A DNA stretch of 64,000 bases from an uncultured Collinsella sp. Its GTDB lineage: Bacteria > Actinomycetota > Coriobacteriia > Coriobacteriales > Coriobacteriaceae. Made by a program: the position numbers and the translations under genes. The DNA lies in assembly GCA_934668875.1 (NCBI GenBank), contig CAKUON010000003.1, positions 198,704 through 262,703 on the forward strand. Reading direction: 5' to 3'. A model generated the notes under the pieces. That model saw nothing but the letters and a program-made list of their open reading frames with translations, was not told the origin of the DNA and searched no databases. Position 1 is the stretch's first letter, and every line of letters begins with the position of its first letter. This document shows, in pieces, positions 26,470 through 35,907 of the stretch.

Positions 26470-26844
26470 CCGAAGCATTTCCGCAGATAAAACCGACCAA
26501 AATAAACCTGTCCCTTTTTGGTAGGTTTCCCGTGGGGCGGGCACTGATGAAGTTTATCGCGAGTTCCGCACGAACAGGAGGCCACTTAATGTGGCCTCCG
26601 TCGTGAGCAGGACTGTAGAGCAGGAAACTTCATCAGTGCCCGCCCCACGGGAAACCGGCGGGATAGATGGGTCCAGATGGGGCTTTAATGCATGGGTGGT
26701 CTGTGGCTGTGCAAATGGGTATCATATTGGAGTTAATGCGTCGACTCCGTGATGCATGTTTGTACGTTCCCGACGGTCGGTTTGCCAGAAGCGCCCCGTC
26801 GGTTGTTTCAGACCCGTTTCGAAGAAAGGAAACCACACTAACCT
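26470..26844. other. 375-base gap before rnj
   Basis: Apart from the second palindromic element (26524-26656), the gap holds the rnj leader. An inverted pair GGAGT/ACTCC lies near 26728-26745. No gene or convincing promoter was found in the last 180 bases. Confidence 0.5.
26524..26656. repeat. Large palindromic element, family 1, copy 2 (reverse orientation)
   Basis: The 32-base arms 26524-26555 and 26625-26656 are perfectly complementary. Read on the minus strand, the 69-base loop begins CCTGCTCTACAGTCCTGCTC and ends GGAACTCGCGAT, as in copy 1, but its inner hairpin is GGAGGCCAC-ATTAA-GTGGCCTCC. The outer stems of the two copies share only the innermost bases, yet both pair. Paired changes in both stems indicate that structure is kept, not just sequence. 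Confidence 0.85.
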
Positions 26845-28515
26845 ATGGCAGCTAAAAAATCATCTCCCTTGAAGATCATCCCGCTCGGCGGTCTTGACGG
26901 CATCGGCAAGAACATGACGGTCTTCGAGTGCGGCGACGACATGGTGCTCGTCGACGCCGGTCTTATGTTCCCCGACGACTCCCAGCCCGGTATCGACCTG
27001 GTGCTTCCCGACTACACCTATGTTCTGGAGAACGAGGAGAAGCTCCGCGGTATCATCGTCACCCACGGCCACGAGGACCACACCGGTTCGCTTCCGTACC
27101 TGCTGCAGGACCTCAACAACAAGGTGCCCATCTTCTCGAGCAAGCTGACGCTCGGTTTTATCGAGGGCAAGCTCTCCGAGTTCCGAATCCGCGCGCCCAA
27201 GTTCCGCGAGGTCAAGGGCGGCAGCCATGTCAACCTCGGCGGCATCTCGCTCGACTTCTTCTCGATGACGCACTCCATCCCCGGCGCTCTGGGCGTGTTC
27301 ATCCGCACCAATCAGGGCACCGTTATGCACACCGGCGACTTTAAGCTCGACCAGACGCCCATCGACGGCGTCACGCCCGACTACGCCGCTATCAGCCGCT
27401 TTGCCAAGCAGGGCATCGACCTGCTGCTTTCCGACTCAACCAATGCCACGGTTCCCGGCTTTACCAAGTCCGAGGCCGAGGTTGGTCCCAACCTGCTGCA
27501 CGCCATCAAGAACGCCCCGGGTCGCGTGTTCGTCGCATCGTTCTCGAGCCACATCCATCGTTTGCAGCAGATCTGCGATGCCGCCCGCAAGTGCGGCCGT
27601 AAGGTCGTTGTGACCGGTCGCTCCATGCTCACGAACACCCGCGTGGCGCGCGAGCTCGGTTATCTCAACATCGACGATGCCGATATCATCGATGCCTTCG
27701 ACATTGATAACCTGCCTGATGACAAGATCGTCGTCATGTGCACTGGTTCGCAGGGCGAGCCTCTGTCGGCCCTTTCGCGCATGGCCAACGGCGAGCACAA
27801 GACGCTCTCCATCCACGAGGGCGATACCGTCATCCTCTCGGCAACGCCGGTTCCCGGCAATGAGAAAGCCGTCCAGCAGGTCGTCAACAGCCTTGCCAAG
27901 CTCGGCTGCGACGTGTGGGATAAGAACCGCGCTCTCGTCCACGTCTCCGGTCACGGTAGCCAGGAGGAGCTCAAGCTCCTGATGGCCATGGCCAAGCCCA
28001 CGTACTTTATGCCGGTTCACGGTGAGGCCGTGCACCTGCGCGCCCATGCCCAGCTGGCCCGCAAGATGGGTCTCAAGGACGATCATATCTTTATTCTCGA
28101 TAACGGCGACACGCTCGAGATGCGCGGCGGTATCGTCAAGCGTGGTACGCCCGTCGAGTCCGGCGTCGTCTATGTTGACGGCCTGCGCATCGGCGACACC
28201 GACCCCATCGTCCTGCGCGACCGTCAAAAGCTCGCCAACGACGGCATGGTCACAGCCGTTGCCATCGTCTCGCTCAAGCACAAGAAGATCGAGGCCATCG
28301 AGTTCTCGGGCCGCGGTGTTTCGTTTGCCATCGACGATCAATTCTCCGAGGATGCCTCCGCGTCCATCATGAAGACGATCGAGAAGGGCAAGTTTAGCTT
28401 TACCAGCAGCGGCTCCGATGCCATTCGCAAGGCCGTGCGCGATTCGCTCTCCAACTTCATTTGGAGCCGTACGCGTACCCGTCCGATGATCATCCCGGTC
28501 GTCATGGAGGTTTAG
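26845..28515 (+). CDS. rnj: Ribonuclease J
   Basis: RNase J is a metallo-beta-lactamase fold RNase with endo- and 5'-3' exonuclease activity. The 556-residue protein has the zinc motif THGHEDHTG near residue 73, the later MHTGDFK, the beta-CASP region (SFSSHIHRLQQI), and the C-terminal HVSGHGSQEELK. ATG 26845 is the first start after an in-frame stop; the nearest purine-rich site is rather far upstream. RNase Y, another major RNase, is also in this window. Confidence 0.95.
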   Translation: MAAKKSSPLKIIPLGGLDGIGKNMTVFECGDDMVLVDAGLMFPDDSQPGIDLVLPDYTYVLENEEKLRGIIVTHGHEDHTGSLPYLLQDLNNKVPIFSSKLTLGFIEGKLSEFRIRAPKFREVKGGSHVNLGGISLDFFSMTHSIPGALGVFIRTNQGTVMHTGDFKLDQTPIDGVTPDYAAISRFAKQGIDLLLSDSTNATVPGFTKSEAEVGPNLLHAIKNAPGRVFVASFSSHIHRLQQICDAARKCGRKVVVTGRSMLTNTRVARELGYLNIDDADIIDAFDIDNLPDDKIVVMCTGSQGEPLSALSRMANGEHKTLSIHEGDTVILSATPVPGNEKAVQQVVNSLAKLGCDVWDKNRALVHVSGHGSQEELKLLMAMAKPTYFMPVHGEAVHLRAHAQLARKMGLKDDHIFILDNGDTLEMRGGIVKRGTPVESGVVYVDGLRIGDTDPIVLRDRQKLANDGMVTAVAIVSLKHKKIEAIEFSGRGVSFAIDDQFSEDASASIMKTIEKGKFSFTSSGSDAIRKAVRDSLSNFIWSRTRTRPMIIPVVMEV

Positions 28516-28516
28516 T

Positions 28517-31297
28517 TTGGCGCGCGGATCTGCACAAAACGCCAAAGGCAATAAGGCCAACAACCAACCGGCATCTGCTAAGGGTGCCGGTTCCCATCTG
28601 CGTGCCAATAAGGGCCATGAGGCAGACTTCGACGATTTTGAGCCCTTGGTCGAGCCTTCGGCCAATCGCGATATCGCCGGCGTGGTCATTGCCGTTTTGG
28701 CGATCGCGTCCTTCATTGCCGTTATCTCACCGGCAACTGCGCCCGTGACGGCTGCTGTTGCCGGGTTCTATCACCTGGGCTTTGGCCTGGGCGCCTACGT
28801 GCTGCCGATCGTCATCTTGCTGTTTGCCGCCACGCTCTTTTTGGGTGAGGACTCGCCGCTCAACGTGCGCTCTGTTGCGGGCGGCGCCGTGGTCTTTATC
28901 GCCGTCGTCTCCATTCTTTCGCTGATGGTGCCGGGCACGAGCGATTCGTGCGACCTTATGTTTACGCCGCAAAATCTGTCCGCCTCGGGTGGCTACATCG
29001 GTGCGTTTATTGCGAGTGCGCTGCAGAATGCCCTGGGTAAGCCTATCGCGATGGTGGTCCTGTTGGGTCTGGCCGTCGTTGGTTTTGTCATCATCGGCTT
29101 TTCTGTGGGTGGTGTGCTGCGCTCTGCCCGCGACCGTGCGGCAGATTTTGCCGAACGCCGTCGTGCCGATGTCAACGCCAGCCCTTGGGGTGACGACGAA
29201 GCCCTGTCGGTGCCCGGCGTTGCCCGTCCGCACCTGAGCATTCTTCGTCAAAAGGGCTCCGATGCTGCCGTGACCACGGTCATGGGCAACGATGTGGACC
29301 CGGTTTTGGACGATGATGACGAGGACGAGGATCCGTTTGTTGACGTGTCCGATGCCGTGGATGCCGAGCGGGCCAAGACAACGCTGTTGCCGCGCCGCCA
29401 TGCCAAGAAGGGCAAGGCCACACCCAAGTTGAATACAAGTGAGCCCGACCCGTCTTGGTCCGATAGCGAGATTGAGCTCACCGAGGGCGATGACGAGGAC
29501 GACGAGGCTCCGATTGAGACCGCAAAGACAACTTTGCTGCCGCGTCGCCATGCAAAGCGCGGCCAGGTAACCGGCCAGCTTTCGATGGAAGACGACTCCG
29601 ATAAGATCGACGAGTCCGAGCCGCCGTTTGCCGTGAATCCCGTCTCGGCCGCACCTCAGATTCCCGACTTCCTGAAGCATCCCAAGGTTGCCGATGCGCC
29701 TGCCACGAGTGCTGTCGAATCGGCTGCGGCTCGTGATGGGGGAGTGGACGACGGCGCCGCAGATAACGAGGGCGAAGAAGAGGACGGCCTCAAGCTTCCG
29801 CCGCTCGAAATCCTGCATGCCAACCCGCAGTCGGCTTCCGCCGCGTCTTCGGACAAGGAGCTTGAGCAGACCGCTGAGTCGCTGCAATCCACCTTGCTTG
29901 AGTTTGGCCGCAGTGCCCGCGTGGTCGGCTGGATCGCCGGCCCCACGGTGACGACCTTTAAGCTGCAACCTGGCGAGGGCGAGCGCGTGAGCAAGATTTC
30001 GAGCCTCGAGGACGATATTGCGCTTTCGCTCGCTGCCCAGTCGGTGCGTATCTTTGCCCCGATCCCCGGCACCTCGCTCGTGGGCATCGAGATTCCCAAC
30101 CGCAAGCGCCAGAACGTCAATCTGGGCGACGTGCTGCCCTATGTGAAGGGCGGTCCGCTCGAGCTCGCTATCGGCCGTGACGCCGAGGGTACGCCGGTTG
30201 TCGCCGACCTCGCCAAGATGCCTCACCTGTTGATCGCCGGTACGACCGGTTCTGGTAAGTCGGTGATGATCAATTCCATCATCACGACCTTGCTCATGCG
30301 CGCCCTTCCCGAGGACGTTCGCCTGATTATGGTCGACCCCAAGCGCGTCGAGCTTGCGGGCTATAACGGTCTGCCGCATCTCTATGTGCCCGTGGTGACC
30401 GAGCCTAAGCAGGCCGCGAGCGCTCTGCAATGGGCTGTGTCCGAGATGGAGCGCCGCCTGAAGGTCTTCGAGCGTCTCAACGTGCGTAAGATCTCGACCT
30501 ACAACGAAAAGCAGGCTGCTGGCGAGTTTGAGCATTACGACAACCCGCCGCAAAAGATGCCCTACCTGGTCATTATCATTGACGAGCTCTCTGACCTGAT
30601 GATGGTCGCCGGTAAGGATGTCGAGGCCTCGATCGTGCGTATTGCACAGCTGGGCCGTGCCGCCGGTATTCATCTTATCGTTGCCACGCAGCGCCCCAGC
30701 TCCAACGTGGTGACGGGCCTCATCAAGGCCAACATCACCAACCGCATCGCCTTTAACGTCGCCACAGGCATCGACTCGCGCGTCATCATCGACCAGATGG
30801 GCGCCGAGAAGCTCACCGGATTGGGCGACATGTTGTTCTCCAAGGTCGACTGGGGCAAGCCCCGCCGTATCCAGGGCTGCTTTGTCTCGGACGACGAAAT
30901 CAACGAGATTGTCGAGTTCGTCAAGTCGCAAAGCGAGCCCGACTACCACGAGGAGATTCTGTCCGCCGTGGCGCCCGCTTCCATGTCCATGGCGGGTGGC
31001 GGCGGCATTGTCCGCACCGGAGTCGCCGAGCCGCAAGACGATGATCCGCTCATCTGGGAAGCCGCCCATATTGTGGTGGAATCGCAGCTGGGCTCCACAT
31101 CTGGCCTGCAACGTCGTCTGAAGGTTGGCTATGCGCGCGCCGGGCGTATTATGGACATGCTGGAAGAAAAGGGTGTCGTCGGCCCGCCTGACGGTTCCAA
31201 GCCGCGCGAGGTCCTGTTGGACGAGGAGGGGCTTGCCGCGCTGGAATCTGTCGACGCCGAGATGGCACGTGAAGATCGTGAGTTTGGAGGATTCTGA
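28517..31297 (+). CDS. ftsK: DNA translocase FtsK/SpoIIIE
   Basis: FtsK pumps chromosomal DNA through the closing septum. The 926-residue protein has four or five N-terminal membrane helices (about residues 55-200), a long acidic linker, the RecA-like motor with Walker A GTTGSGKS near residue 575, and a C-terminal winged-helix gamma domain. The linker carries AKTTLLPRRHAKKG at residues 286-299 and a near copy at 336-349. The start is TTG 28517 with GGAGG at 28506-28510, directly after rnj, and the stop overlaps the next gene. Confidence 0.95.
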   Translation: MARGSAQNAKGNKANNQPASAKGAGSHLRANKGHEADFDDFEPLVEPSANRDIAGVVIAVLAIASFIAVISPATAPVTAAVAGFYHLGFGLGAYVLPIVILLFAATLFLGEDSPLNVRSVAGGAVVFIAVVSILSLMVPGTSDSCDLMFTPQNLSASGGYIGAFIASALQNALGKPIAMVVLLGLAVVGFVIIGFSVGGVLRSARDRAADFAERRRADVNASPWGDDEALSVPGVARPHLSILRQKGSDAAVTTVMGNDVDPVLDDDDEDEDPFVDVSDAVDAERAKTTLLPRRHAKKGKATPKLNTSEPDPSWSDSEIELTEGDDEDDEAPIETAKTTLLPRRHAKRGQVTGQLSMEDDSDKIDESEPPFAVNPVSAAPQIPDFLKHPKVADAPATSAVESAAARDGGVDDGAADNEGEEEDGLKLPPLEILHANPQSASAASSDKELEQTAESLQSTLLEFGRSARVVGWIAGPTVTTFKLQPGEGERVSKISSLEDDIALSLAAQSVRIFAPIPGTSLVGIEIPNRKRQNVNLGDVLPYVKGGPLELAIGRDAEGTPVVADLAKMPHLLIAGTTGSGKSVMINSIITTLLMRALPEDVRLIMVDPKRVELAGYNGLPHLYVPVVTEPKQAASALQWAVSEMERRLKVFERLNVRKISTYNEKQAAGEFEHYDNPPQKMPYLVIIIDELSDLMMVAGKDVEASIVRIAQLGRAAGIHLIVATQRPSSNVVTGLIKANITNRIAFNVATGIDSRVIIDQMGAEKLTGLGDMLFSKVDWGKPRRIQGCFVSDDEINEIVEFVKSQSEPDYHEEILSAVAPASMSMAGGGGIVRTGVAEPQDDDPLIWEAAHIVVESQLGSTSGLQRRLKVGYARAGRIMDMLEEKGVVGPPDGSKPREVLLDEEGLAALESVDAEMAREDREFGGF

Positions 31298-32808
31298 TGG
31301 CTGCACGCTTTGGTGACATGCTGCTCGAGCAGCGTCGCCGAATGGGCCTTTCCATTCAGCAGGTCGCCAACACCATCAAAATCAGGCCGCAGATCATCGA
31401 GTTTTTCGAGACCGGTAACTTTGCTTCGATGCCGCCGCGCGGCTATGCGCAGGGCATGATTTCGAGCTATGCTCGATTTTTGGGCCTCAATCCGCGCGAG
31501 GTCGTCGATGCCTACTTTGACGACCTGATGGCATACGAACGCGAGACGTCGCAGCAGGGCGGTCGTTTCCAGGACGCTGCCGGCTACGTCAATTCGCGTT
31601 CCTCTGTCGATAACGGGCGCTTCCTGATGGTTCAGGGCGGTCGTTCGACCCGCTATGGACAGCGTCCTCAGCAGGCCGGTTATATTACCGAGACGGGTTC
31701 GGGCGAGGAGATTCGCTCACAGCGTGACCGGTTCCGCAGTACGCCGATGCCCGAGGACCGTGCACTTCCCGCTGTCCGCGGCGTGGCGCGTGACCCTCGT
31801 GCCGGCTACGGCGACGGCGGCTATTCCGATCGCGGTCACCGTGGTATCTCCACCGGACGCTCTCGCGGTGGCTATGCGGACGCCGACACCACGCAGGTGA
31901 CGCCGCGTCTTCGCTCTCAACCACAGTCGTATGGCCAGCGCTCTTCGGCTCCGCGTGCGGGCCAGCGTGGCTATCAAGGTCGCGGTGAACTTGCGCCCCG
32001 CTCGGGTCAGCGCAGCCTTCAGGGTCAGGGTGGCTATCGCGGCCGTTCCGATAGCAATCGTGGTCGTATGCCTCAGGGAGGCGGCCGCAGCAGTTCCAGT
32101 CGTGGACGCGGCGGTTCCCGTGCTCCTCAAAACAACGGGCTCGATCCGCGTATCGTCTACGCCGGTATCGGTGCCGTGGCGTTGCTGCTGATCGTGCTCA
32201 TCGTGGTACTTCTGCGCGGCTGCGCATCTTCGACGCCCGAGACCACGCCCGAGACGCCCATTGCTACCAAGACGACGACCAAGAAGTCTTCTAAGAAGAC
32301 CGAAACGGTCGACGAGGACGAAGACACCGATGAGGCGACGGATGAGTCGACCGATTCGGATGCCACCAAGACGACGGCTAAAAAGGAAGAGAACGAGGTA
32401 ACGAAGGTCAAGGTCTCCGTTGCCAAGGGAAAGACCGCCTGGATTGAGGTCAAGGTCGACGGTAAGTCGGTCTATGGTGCCCAGGCGACTGGCCCCTTTG
32501 AGCAGGAGTACACGCCCGAGTCCTCGATCGAGATCACCACGTCCAAGCCTTCCGATGTCACCGTTACCAAGAACGGCGAAAAGGTTCGTTACGATACCAA
32601 GACCTCGGGCGTAGCGCGTGTGACGATCACCGTTCCCAAGAAGGAGACGACTGATTCCGAGAATGGTGAAAGTTCTGATGGTGCCGACACCACCGATGGT
32701 ACCGACACCACCGACGGCACCGATGCCCAGTCCACGGATGGCGCCGATACCGCAACTGACGGCCAGACGCCCACCGATTCTACCGACTATTCGTACGATA
32801 GCTACTAA
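31297..32808 (+). CDS. RodZ-like membrane protein with Cro/XRE domain
   Basis: The 503-residue protein begins with a RodZ-type helix-turn-helix (FGDMLLEQRRRMGLSIQQVA, then GYAQGMISSYARFLGL). A long Arg/Gly/Ser-rich linker (about 85-280) follows, then one membrane helix near residues 290-308, a Thr/Lys/Asp-rich stalk, a DUF4115-like beta domain (about 370-450), and a Thr-Asp-Gly-rich tail with TDTTDG repeats. RodZ links MreB to the cell wall machinery. The start overlaps the ftsK stop (TGATG). The helix order fits RodZ, but the length and linkers are unusual. Confidence 0.8.
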   Translation: MAARFGDMLLEQRRRMGLSIQQVANTIKIRPQIIEFFETGNFASMPPRGYAQGMISSYARFLGLNPREVVDAYFDDLMAYERETSQQGGRFQDAAGYVNSRSSVDNGRFLMVQGGRSTRYGQRPQQAGYITETGSGEEIRSQRDRFRSTPMPEDRALPAVRGVARDPRAGYGDGGYSDRGHRGISTGRSRGGYADADTTQVTPRLRSQPQSYGQRSSAPRAGQRGYQGRGELAPRSGQRSLQGQGGYRGRSDSNRGRMPQGGGRSSSSRGRGGSRAPQNNGLDPRIVYAGIGAVALLLIVLIVVLLRGCASSTPETTPETPIATKTTTKKSSKKTETVDEDEDTDEATDESTDSDATKTTAKKEENEVTKVKVSVAKGKTAWIEVKVDGKSVYGAQATGPFEQEYTPESSIEITTSKPSDVTVTKNGEKVRYDTKTSGVARVTITVPKKETTDSENGESSDGADTTDGTDTTDGTDAQSTDGADTATDGQTPTDSTDYSYDSY

Positions 32809-32834
32809 GCCGCTCGTACGCGAAAGGAAACATC

Positions 32835-33332
32835 ATGGCTAAAGATTCCAGCTTCGACGTCGTGTCCGAGGTCAACATGCAAGAGGTCGACAACGCCTTC
32901 CAGCAGACCACGCGTGAGATTTCCCAGCGCTATGACCTGAAGGATTCCGGCGCCACGATCGAGCTTTCGAAGGGCGACAAACTCTTTACGATCAACGCCC
33001 CGGCCGACTTTGTCTCCAAGCAGATCATCGATGTCCTGAGCTCCAAGCTCATCAAGCGCGGCATCGACCTCAAGGCTGTCTCGTGGGATGCTCCGCAGGC
33101 GGCATCGGGCGGCACCGTGCGCGTGCTCGGCCATATCGTCGAGGGTATCGACCAGGCGACCGCCAAGAAGATCAATAAGGACATCAAGGACCAAAAGCTC
33201 AAGGTCAAGGTGACCATCGAGGCCGACAAGCTGCGTGTTTCCTCTGCTTCGAAGGACGCGTTGCAGACCGTTATCCAGTTCCTGCGCGACCAGGACTACG
33301 GCCAGCCGCTGCAGTTCACCAACTACCGCTAA
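32835..33332 (+). CDS. yajQ: YajQ family nucleotide-binding protein
   Basis: The 165-residue protein matches the YajQ/DUF520 family, with two ferredoxin-like folds. Conserved segments are SSFDVVSEVNMQEVDNAF, REISQRYDLK, and the C-terminal FLRDQDYGQPLQFTNYR. Members bind cyclic di-GMP or RNA in some species; its role here is unknown. Confidence 0.93.
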   Translation: MAKDSSFDVVSEVNMQEVDNAFQQTTREISQRYDLKDSGATIELSKGDKLFTINAPADFVSKQIIDVLSSKLIKRGIDLKAVSWDAPQAASGGTVRVLGHIVEGIDQATAKKINKDIKDQKLKVKVTIEADKLRVSSASKDALQTVIQFLRDQDYGQPLQFTNYR

Positions 33333-33359
33333 TATCATTCGAAAGGACTGCTCTCCAAC

Positions 33360-34709
33360 ATGGATACACCGTTGGGCTCCGTGCTCTACATCACCCTCGG
33401 GTGCGCTAAGAACGAGGTTGACACCGACCGCATGCGTTCTCTTTTGACCGCCGCGGGCTACGAGGAGGCATTCGACCCACAGGATGCCGATATCGCCATC
33501 GTCAATACATGCTCGTTCCTCGCCTCCGCAACGTCCGAGAGCATCGAGACCACGCTCGAGCTCGCCAACGAGGTTCAGGACGGCGTTCGTTCTTGTCCCA
33601 TCGTCATGTGCGGCTGTGTGCCGTCGCGCTATGGCGACGACCTGCCTGACGAGCTGCCCGAGGTCGCTGCCTTTGTGAAGGCCGACGAGGAGGACGGCAT
33701 CGTGGCGGTCATCGATGGCGTGCTGGGTGTCGAGCGTGAGATCGCTGCCTATATTCCGCAAGTCAAGCGCACTGTCGAGGGCGCCGTTGCTTACGTCAAG
33801 ATTTCCGATGGCTGCAACCGCTTCTGCAGCTTCTGCATGATCCCCTATATTCGCGGTCGCTATCACTCGCGCAATGCCGAGAGCATTATCTCCGAGGTGC
33901 GCGACTTGGTTGCCGGTGGCGTGCGAGAGATCGTGCTGATCGGCCAGGACACGGGCATCTGGGGCACCGACTTTGCGGATGGTGACGTCGCCGAGGGCTC
34001 GCCGCGCAATCTGGCGCAGCTGCTGCGCGCCGTAGCCGAGGCCGTGCGTCCGCAGAACGTCTGGGTCCGTGTTCTCTACCTGCAGCCCGAGGGCATGACC
34101 GACGAGCTTATCGAGACGATTCGCGATACCCCCGAGGTGCTACCCTATATCGATATCCCCGTGCAGCACTGCGACGCGCGCATCCTTAAGGCCATGCGTC
34201 GCTCCGGTTCGCGCCAGGAGCTCGAGGACCTGTTCCGCGATCTGCGTGAGCGCATCCCCGGCATCGTGATCCGTTCCACGGCCATGGTCGGCTTTCCGAC
34301 CGAGACCGACGACGAGTTCCGCGACCTTATCGACTTTATGGACACCGTCGGCTTTGACTACACGAGCGTCTTTGCCTACTCGCAGGAGGAGGGCAGCCTG
34401 GCCGCCAAGATGGATGGCCAGGTCGACGAAGAGGTCAAGCTCGAGCGCGCCCAGGAGGCCATGGACCTGGCCGAGTCGCTCGGTTTTGCTGCAACTGCCG
34501 CACATGTGGGCGAGCGCGCCCAGGTGATTGTCGACGGTATCGAAGAGACCGAGGACGGCGCCGAGCTGATCGGACATGCCTGGTTCCAGGCGCCCGATTC
34601 CGATGGCGCGGTGCATCTGGACGCTAGCGAGGCATCCGTGGGCGATATTCTGACGGTCGAGTTTACCGATAGCTTCTGCTATGAGCTTATCGGTCATGTT
34701 GTGGAGTAG
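33360..34709 (+). CDS. rimO: Ribosomal protein S12 methylthiotransferase
   Basis: RimO methylthiolates an aspartate of ribosomal protein S12 using two iron-sulfur clusters. The 449-residue protein has the N-terminal motif ITLGCAKNEVDTDRM, NTCSFL, the radical-SAM site CNRFCSFC near residue 155 followed by IPYIRGRYHSR, and a C-terminal TRAM domain. The GCAKN form separates it from MiaB (GCQMN) and MtaB (GCRVN), both also in this window. Confidence 0.95.
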   Translation: MDTPLGSVLYITLGCAKNEVDTDRMRSLLTAAGYEEAFDPQDADIAIVNTCSFLASATSESIETTLELANEVQDGVRSCPIVMCGCVPSRYGDDLPDELPEVAAFVKADEEDGIVAVIDGVLGVEREIAAYIPQVKRTVEGAVAYVKISDGCNRFCSFCMIPYIRGRYHSRNAESIISEVRDLVAGGVREIVLIGQDTGIWGTDFADGDVAEGSPRNLAQLLRAVAEAVRPQNVWVRVLYLQPEGMTDELIETIRDTPEVLPYIDIPVQHCDARILKAMRRSGSRQELEDLFRDLRERIPGIVIRSTAMVGFPTETDDEFRDLIDFMDTVGFDYTSVFAYSQEEGSLAAKMDGQVDEEVKLERAQEAMDLAESLGFAATAAHVGERAQVIVDGIEETEDGAELIGHAWFQAPDSDGAVHLDASEASVGDILTVEFTDSFCYELIGHVVE

Positions 34710-34718
34710 GAGCGCGTT

Positions 34719-35357
34719 GTGGCTAACGAGAGCAATAAGGAACTGACGAGTGTCTGGACGCCCGCCAACATCGTGACGTGCGTGCGCATCGTCTTTATCC
34801 CGGTGTTCATGATCGTGTCGGCCCTGTCCCACACGAGCGTTGCCGGTACAGATTGGAGCACCTTCGACGGCCCGCTCGCCGCCGCAGCCTTCATTCTGTA
34901 CGTCATCCTGTCGTGCACCGATAAAGTTGACGGTTATCTGGCGCGCTCGCGCAACGAGATCACCGACTTCGGTAAGTTCTTGGACCCCATCGCCGATAAG
35001 TTGCTCGTGTTCTCGGCCTTGCTGCTATTCTTGGACTTTGGCGCCGTGTCGGTTTGGTCCGTGTTCATCATCTTGTTCCGCGAGCTGCTGGTAAGCGCCC
35101 TTCGCATGGTTGCGAGTGCCGCCGGCGTGGTCGTTGCGGCCGATAAGCTCGGCAAGTATAAGACGGCGACCACGATGGTCTCCATCTGCGGTTACCTGTG
35201 CGTTTTTGCGATGGCCGGCTTGCACCTTGGCCCGGTGGCGCTGACGCTCGGCATCTACTCGGTGTCGCGCTTCCTGTACGCCGTTGCCGTTGTCCTGACC
35301 GTTATCTCGGGAGCCCAGTACTTCTGGAACTGTCGCAAGATCGTCTTTTCGGTCTAG
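34719..35357 (+). CDS. pgsA: CDP-diacylglycerol-glycerol-3-phosphate phosphatidyltransferase
   Basis: This integral membrane enzyme makes phosphatidylglycerol phosphate. The 212-residue protein holds the CDP-alcohol phosphotransferase signature as VDGYLAR then FGKFLDPIADK near residues 75-92, and four to five hydrophobic helices. GTG 34719 lies nine bases after rimO; AGGAG overlaps the rimO stop. A second family member is encoded at 55640-56344, so the two must divide roles. Confidence 0.9.
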   Translation: MANESNKELTSVWTPANIVTCVRIVFIPVFMIVSALSHTSVAGTDWSTFDGPLAAAAFILYVILSCTDKVDGYLARSRNEITDFGKFLDPIADKLLVFSALLLFLDFGAVSVWSVFIILFRELLVSALRMVASAAGVVVAADKLGKYKTATTMVSICGYLCVFAMAGLHLGPVALTLGIYSVSRFLYAVAVVLTVISGAQYFWNCRKIVFSV

Positions 35358-35363
35358 GTCCTG

Positions 35364-35900
35364 GTGGGTATGACGGACTCTTTTGAGCAGATTTCCGCAC
35401 ATAATGAGGAGCTGGCGCGTGATATTGTCGAGCGCGCGAGCGCTCGGGGCGTGACGGTTTCGACGGCTGAGTCGCTGACGGCTGGTATGATCGCCTCGAC
35501 GATTGCCGATATCCCGGGCGCCTCGGCGGTGCTGCGTGGCGGTGCTGTGACCTACTGCGATGAGATTAAGCATCGCGTTCTGGGCGTTGAGCAGGAGACG
35601 CTCGACCGCTATACCGCTGTGTCGCATCAGACCGCGCGCGAGATGGCGGCTGGATCGCTGGAGCTGTACCAAAGCGATATTGCAGTGAGCGCAACGGGTT
35701 ATGCTGGCCCCGGCGGCGGCACTGAGGACGATCCGGCTGGCACTTTCTATATTGGCTGGGCGTATCGCGCGGCTGATGGGGAAGTGCCGGTCGTGGACTC
35801 TGTGCGCTGCCACTATGAGGGCGACCGTTCGTGTGTTCGTGCCCATGCGGTCGCGGAGGCATTGGGACGCATTGCCCTTGTGCTCAACTCTATGGAATAG
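35364..35900 (+). CDS. CinA C-terminal domain protein (NMN amidohydrolase type)
   Basis: The 178-residue protein is the stand-alone C-terminal domain of CinA (PncC type), which deamidates nicotinamide mononucleotide. The motifs VSTAESLTAGMIAS and SATGYAGPGGGTEDDPAGT are typical. The N-terminal MoCF domain of full CinA is missing. The position just before recA echoes the cinA-recA arrangement of competent Gram-positives. GTG 35364 was chosen on AGG at 35356-35358; ATG 35370 is also possible. Confidence 0.9.
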   Translation: MGMTDSFEQISAHNEELARDIVERASARGVTVSTAESLTAGMIASTIADIPGASAVLRGGAVTYCDEIKHRVLGVEQETLDRYTAVSHQTAREMAAGSLELYQSDIAVSATGYAGPGGGTEDDPAGTFYIGWAYRAADGEVPVVDSVRCHYEGDRSCVRAHAVAEALGRIALVLNSME

Positions 35901-35907
35901 ACGTGTT

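Noticed and set aside
25613-26656. The palindromes around the acetyltransferase gene as a CRISPR array or insertion-sequence ends
   Set aside because: There is no series of equal repeats and spacers, and no transposase. The two copies are large hairpins with conserved loops, unlike simple terminal inverted repeats.
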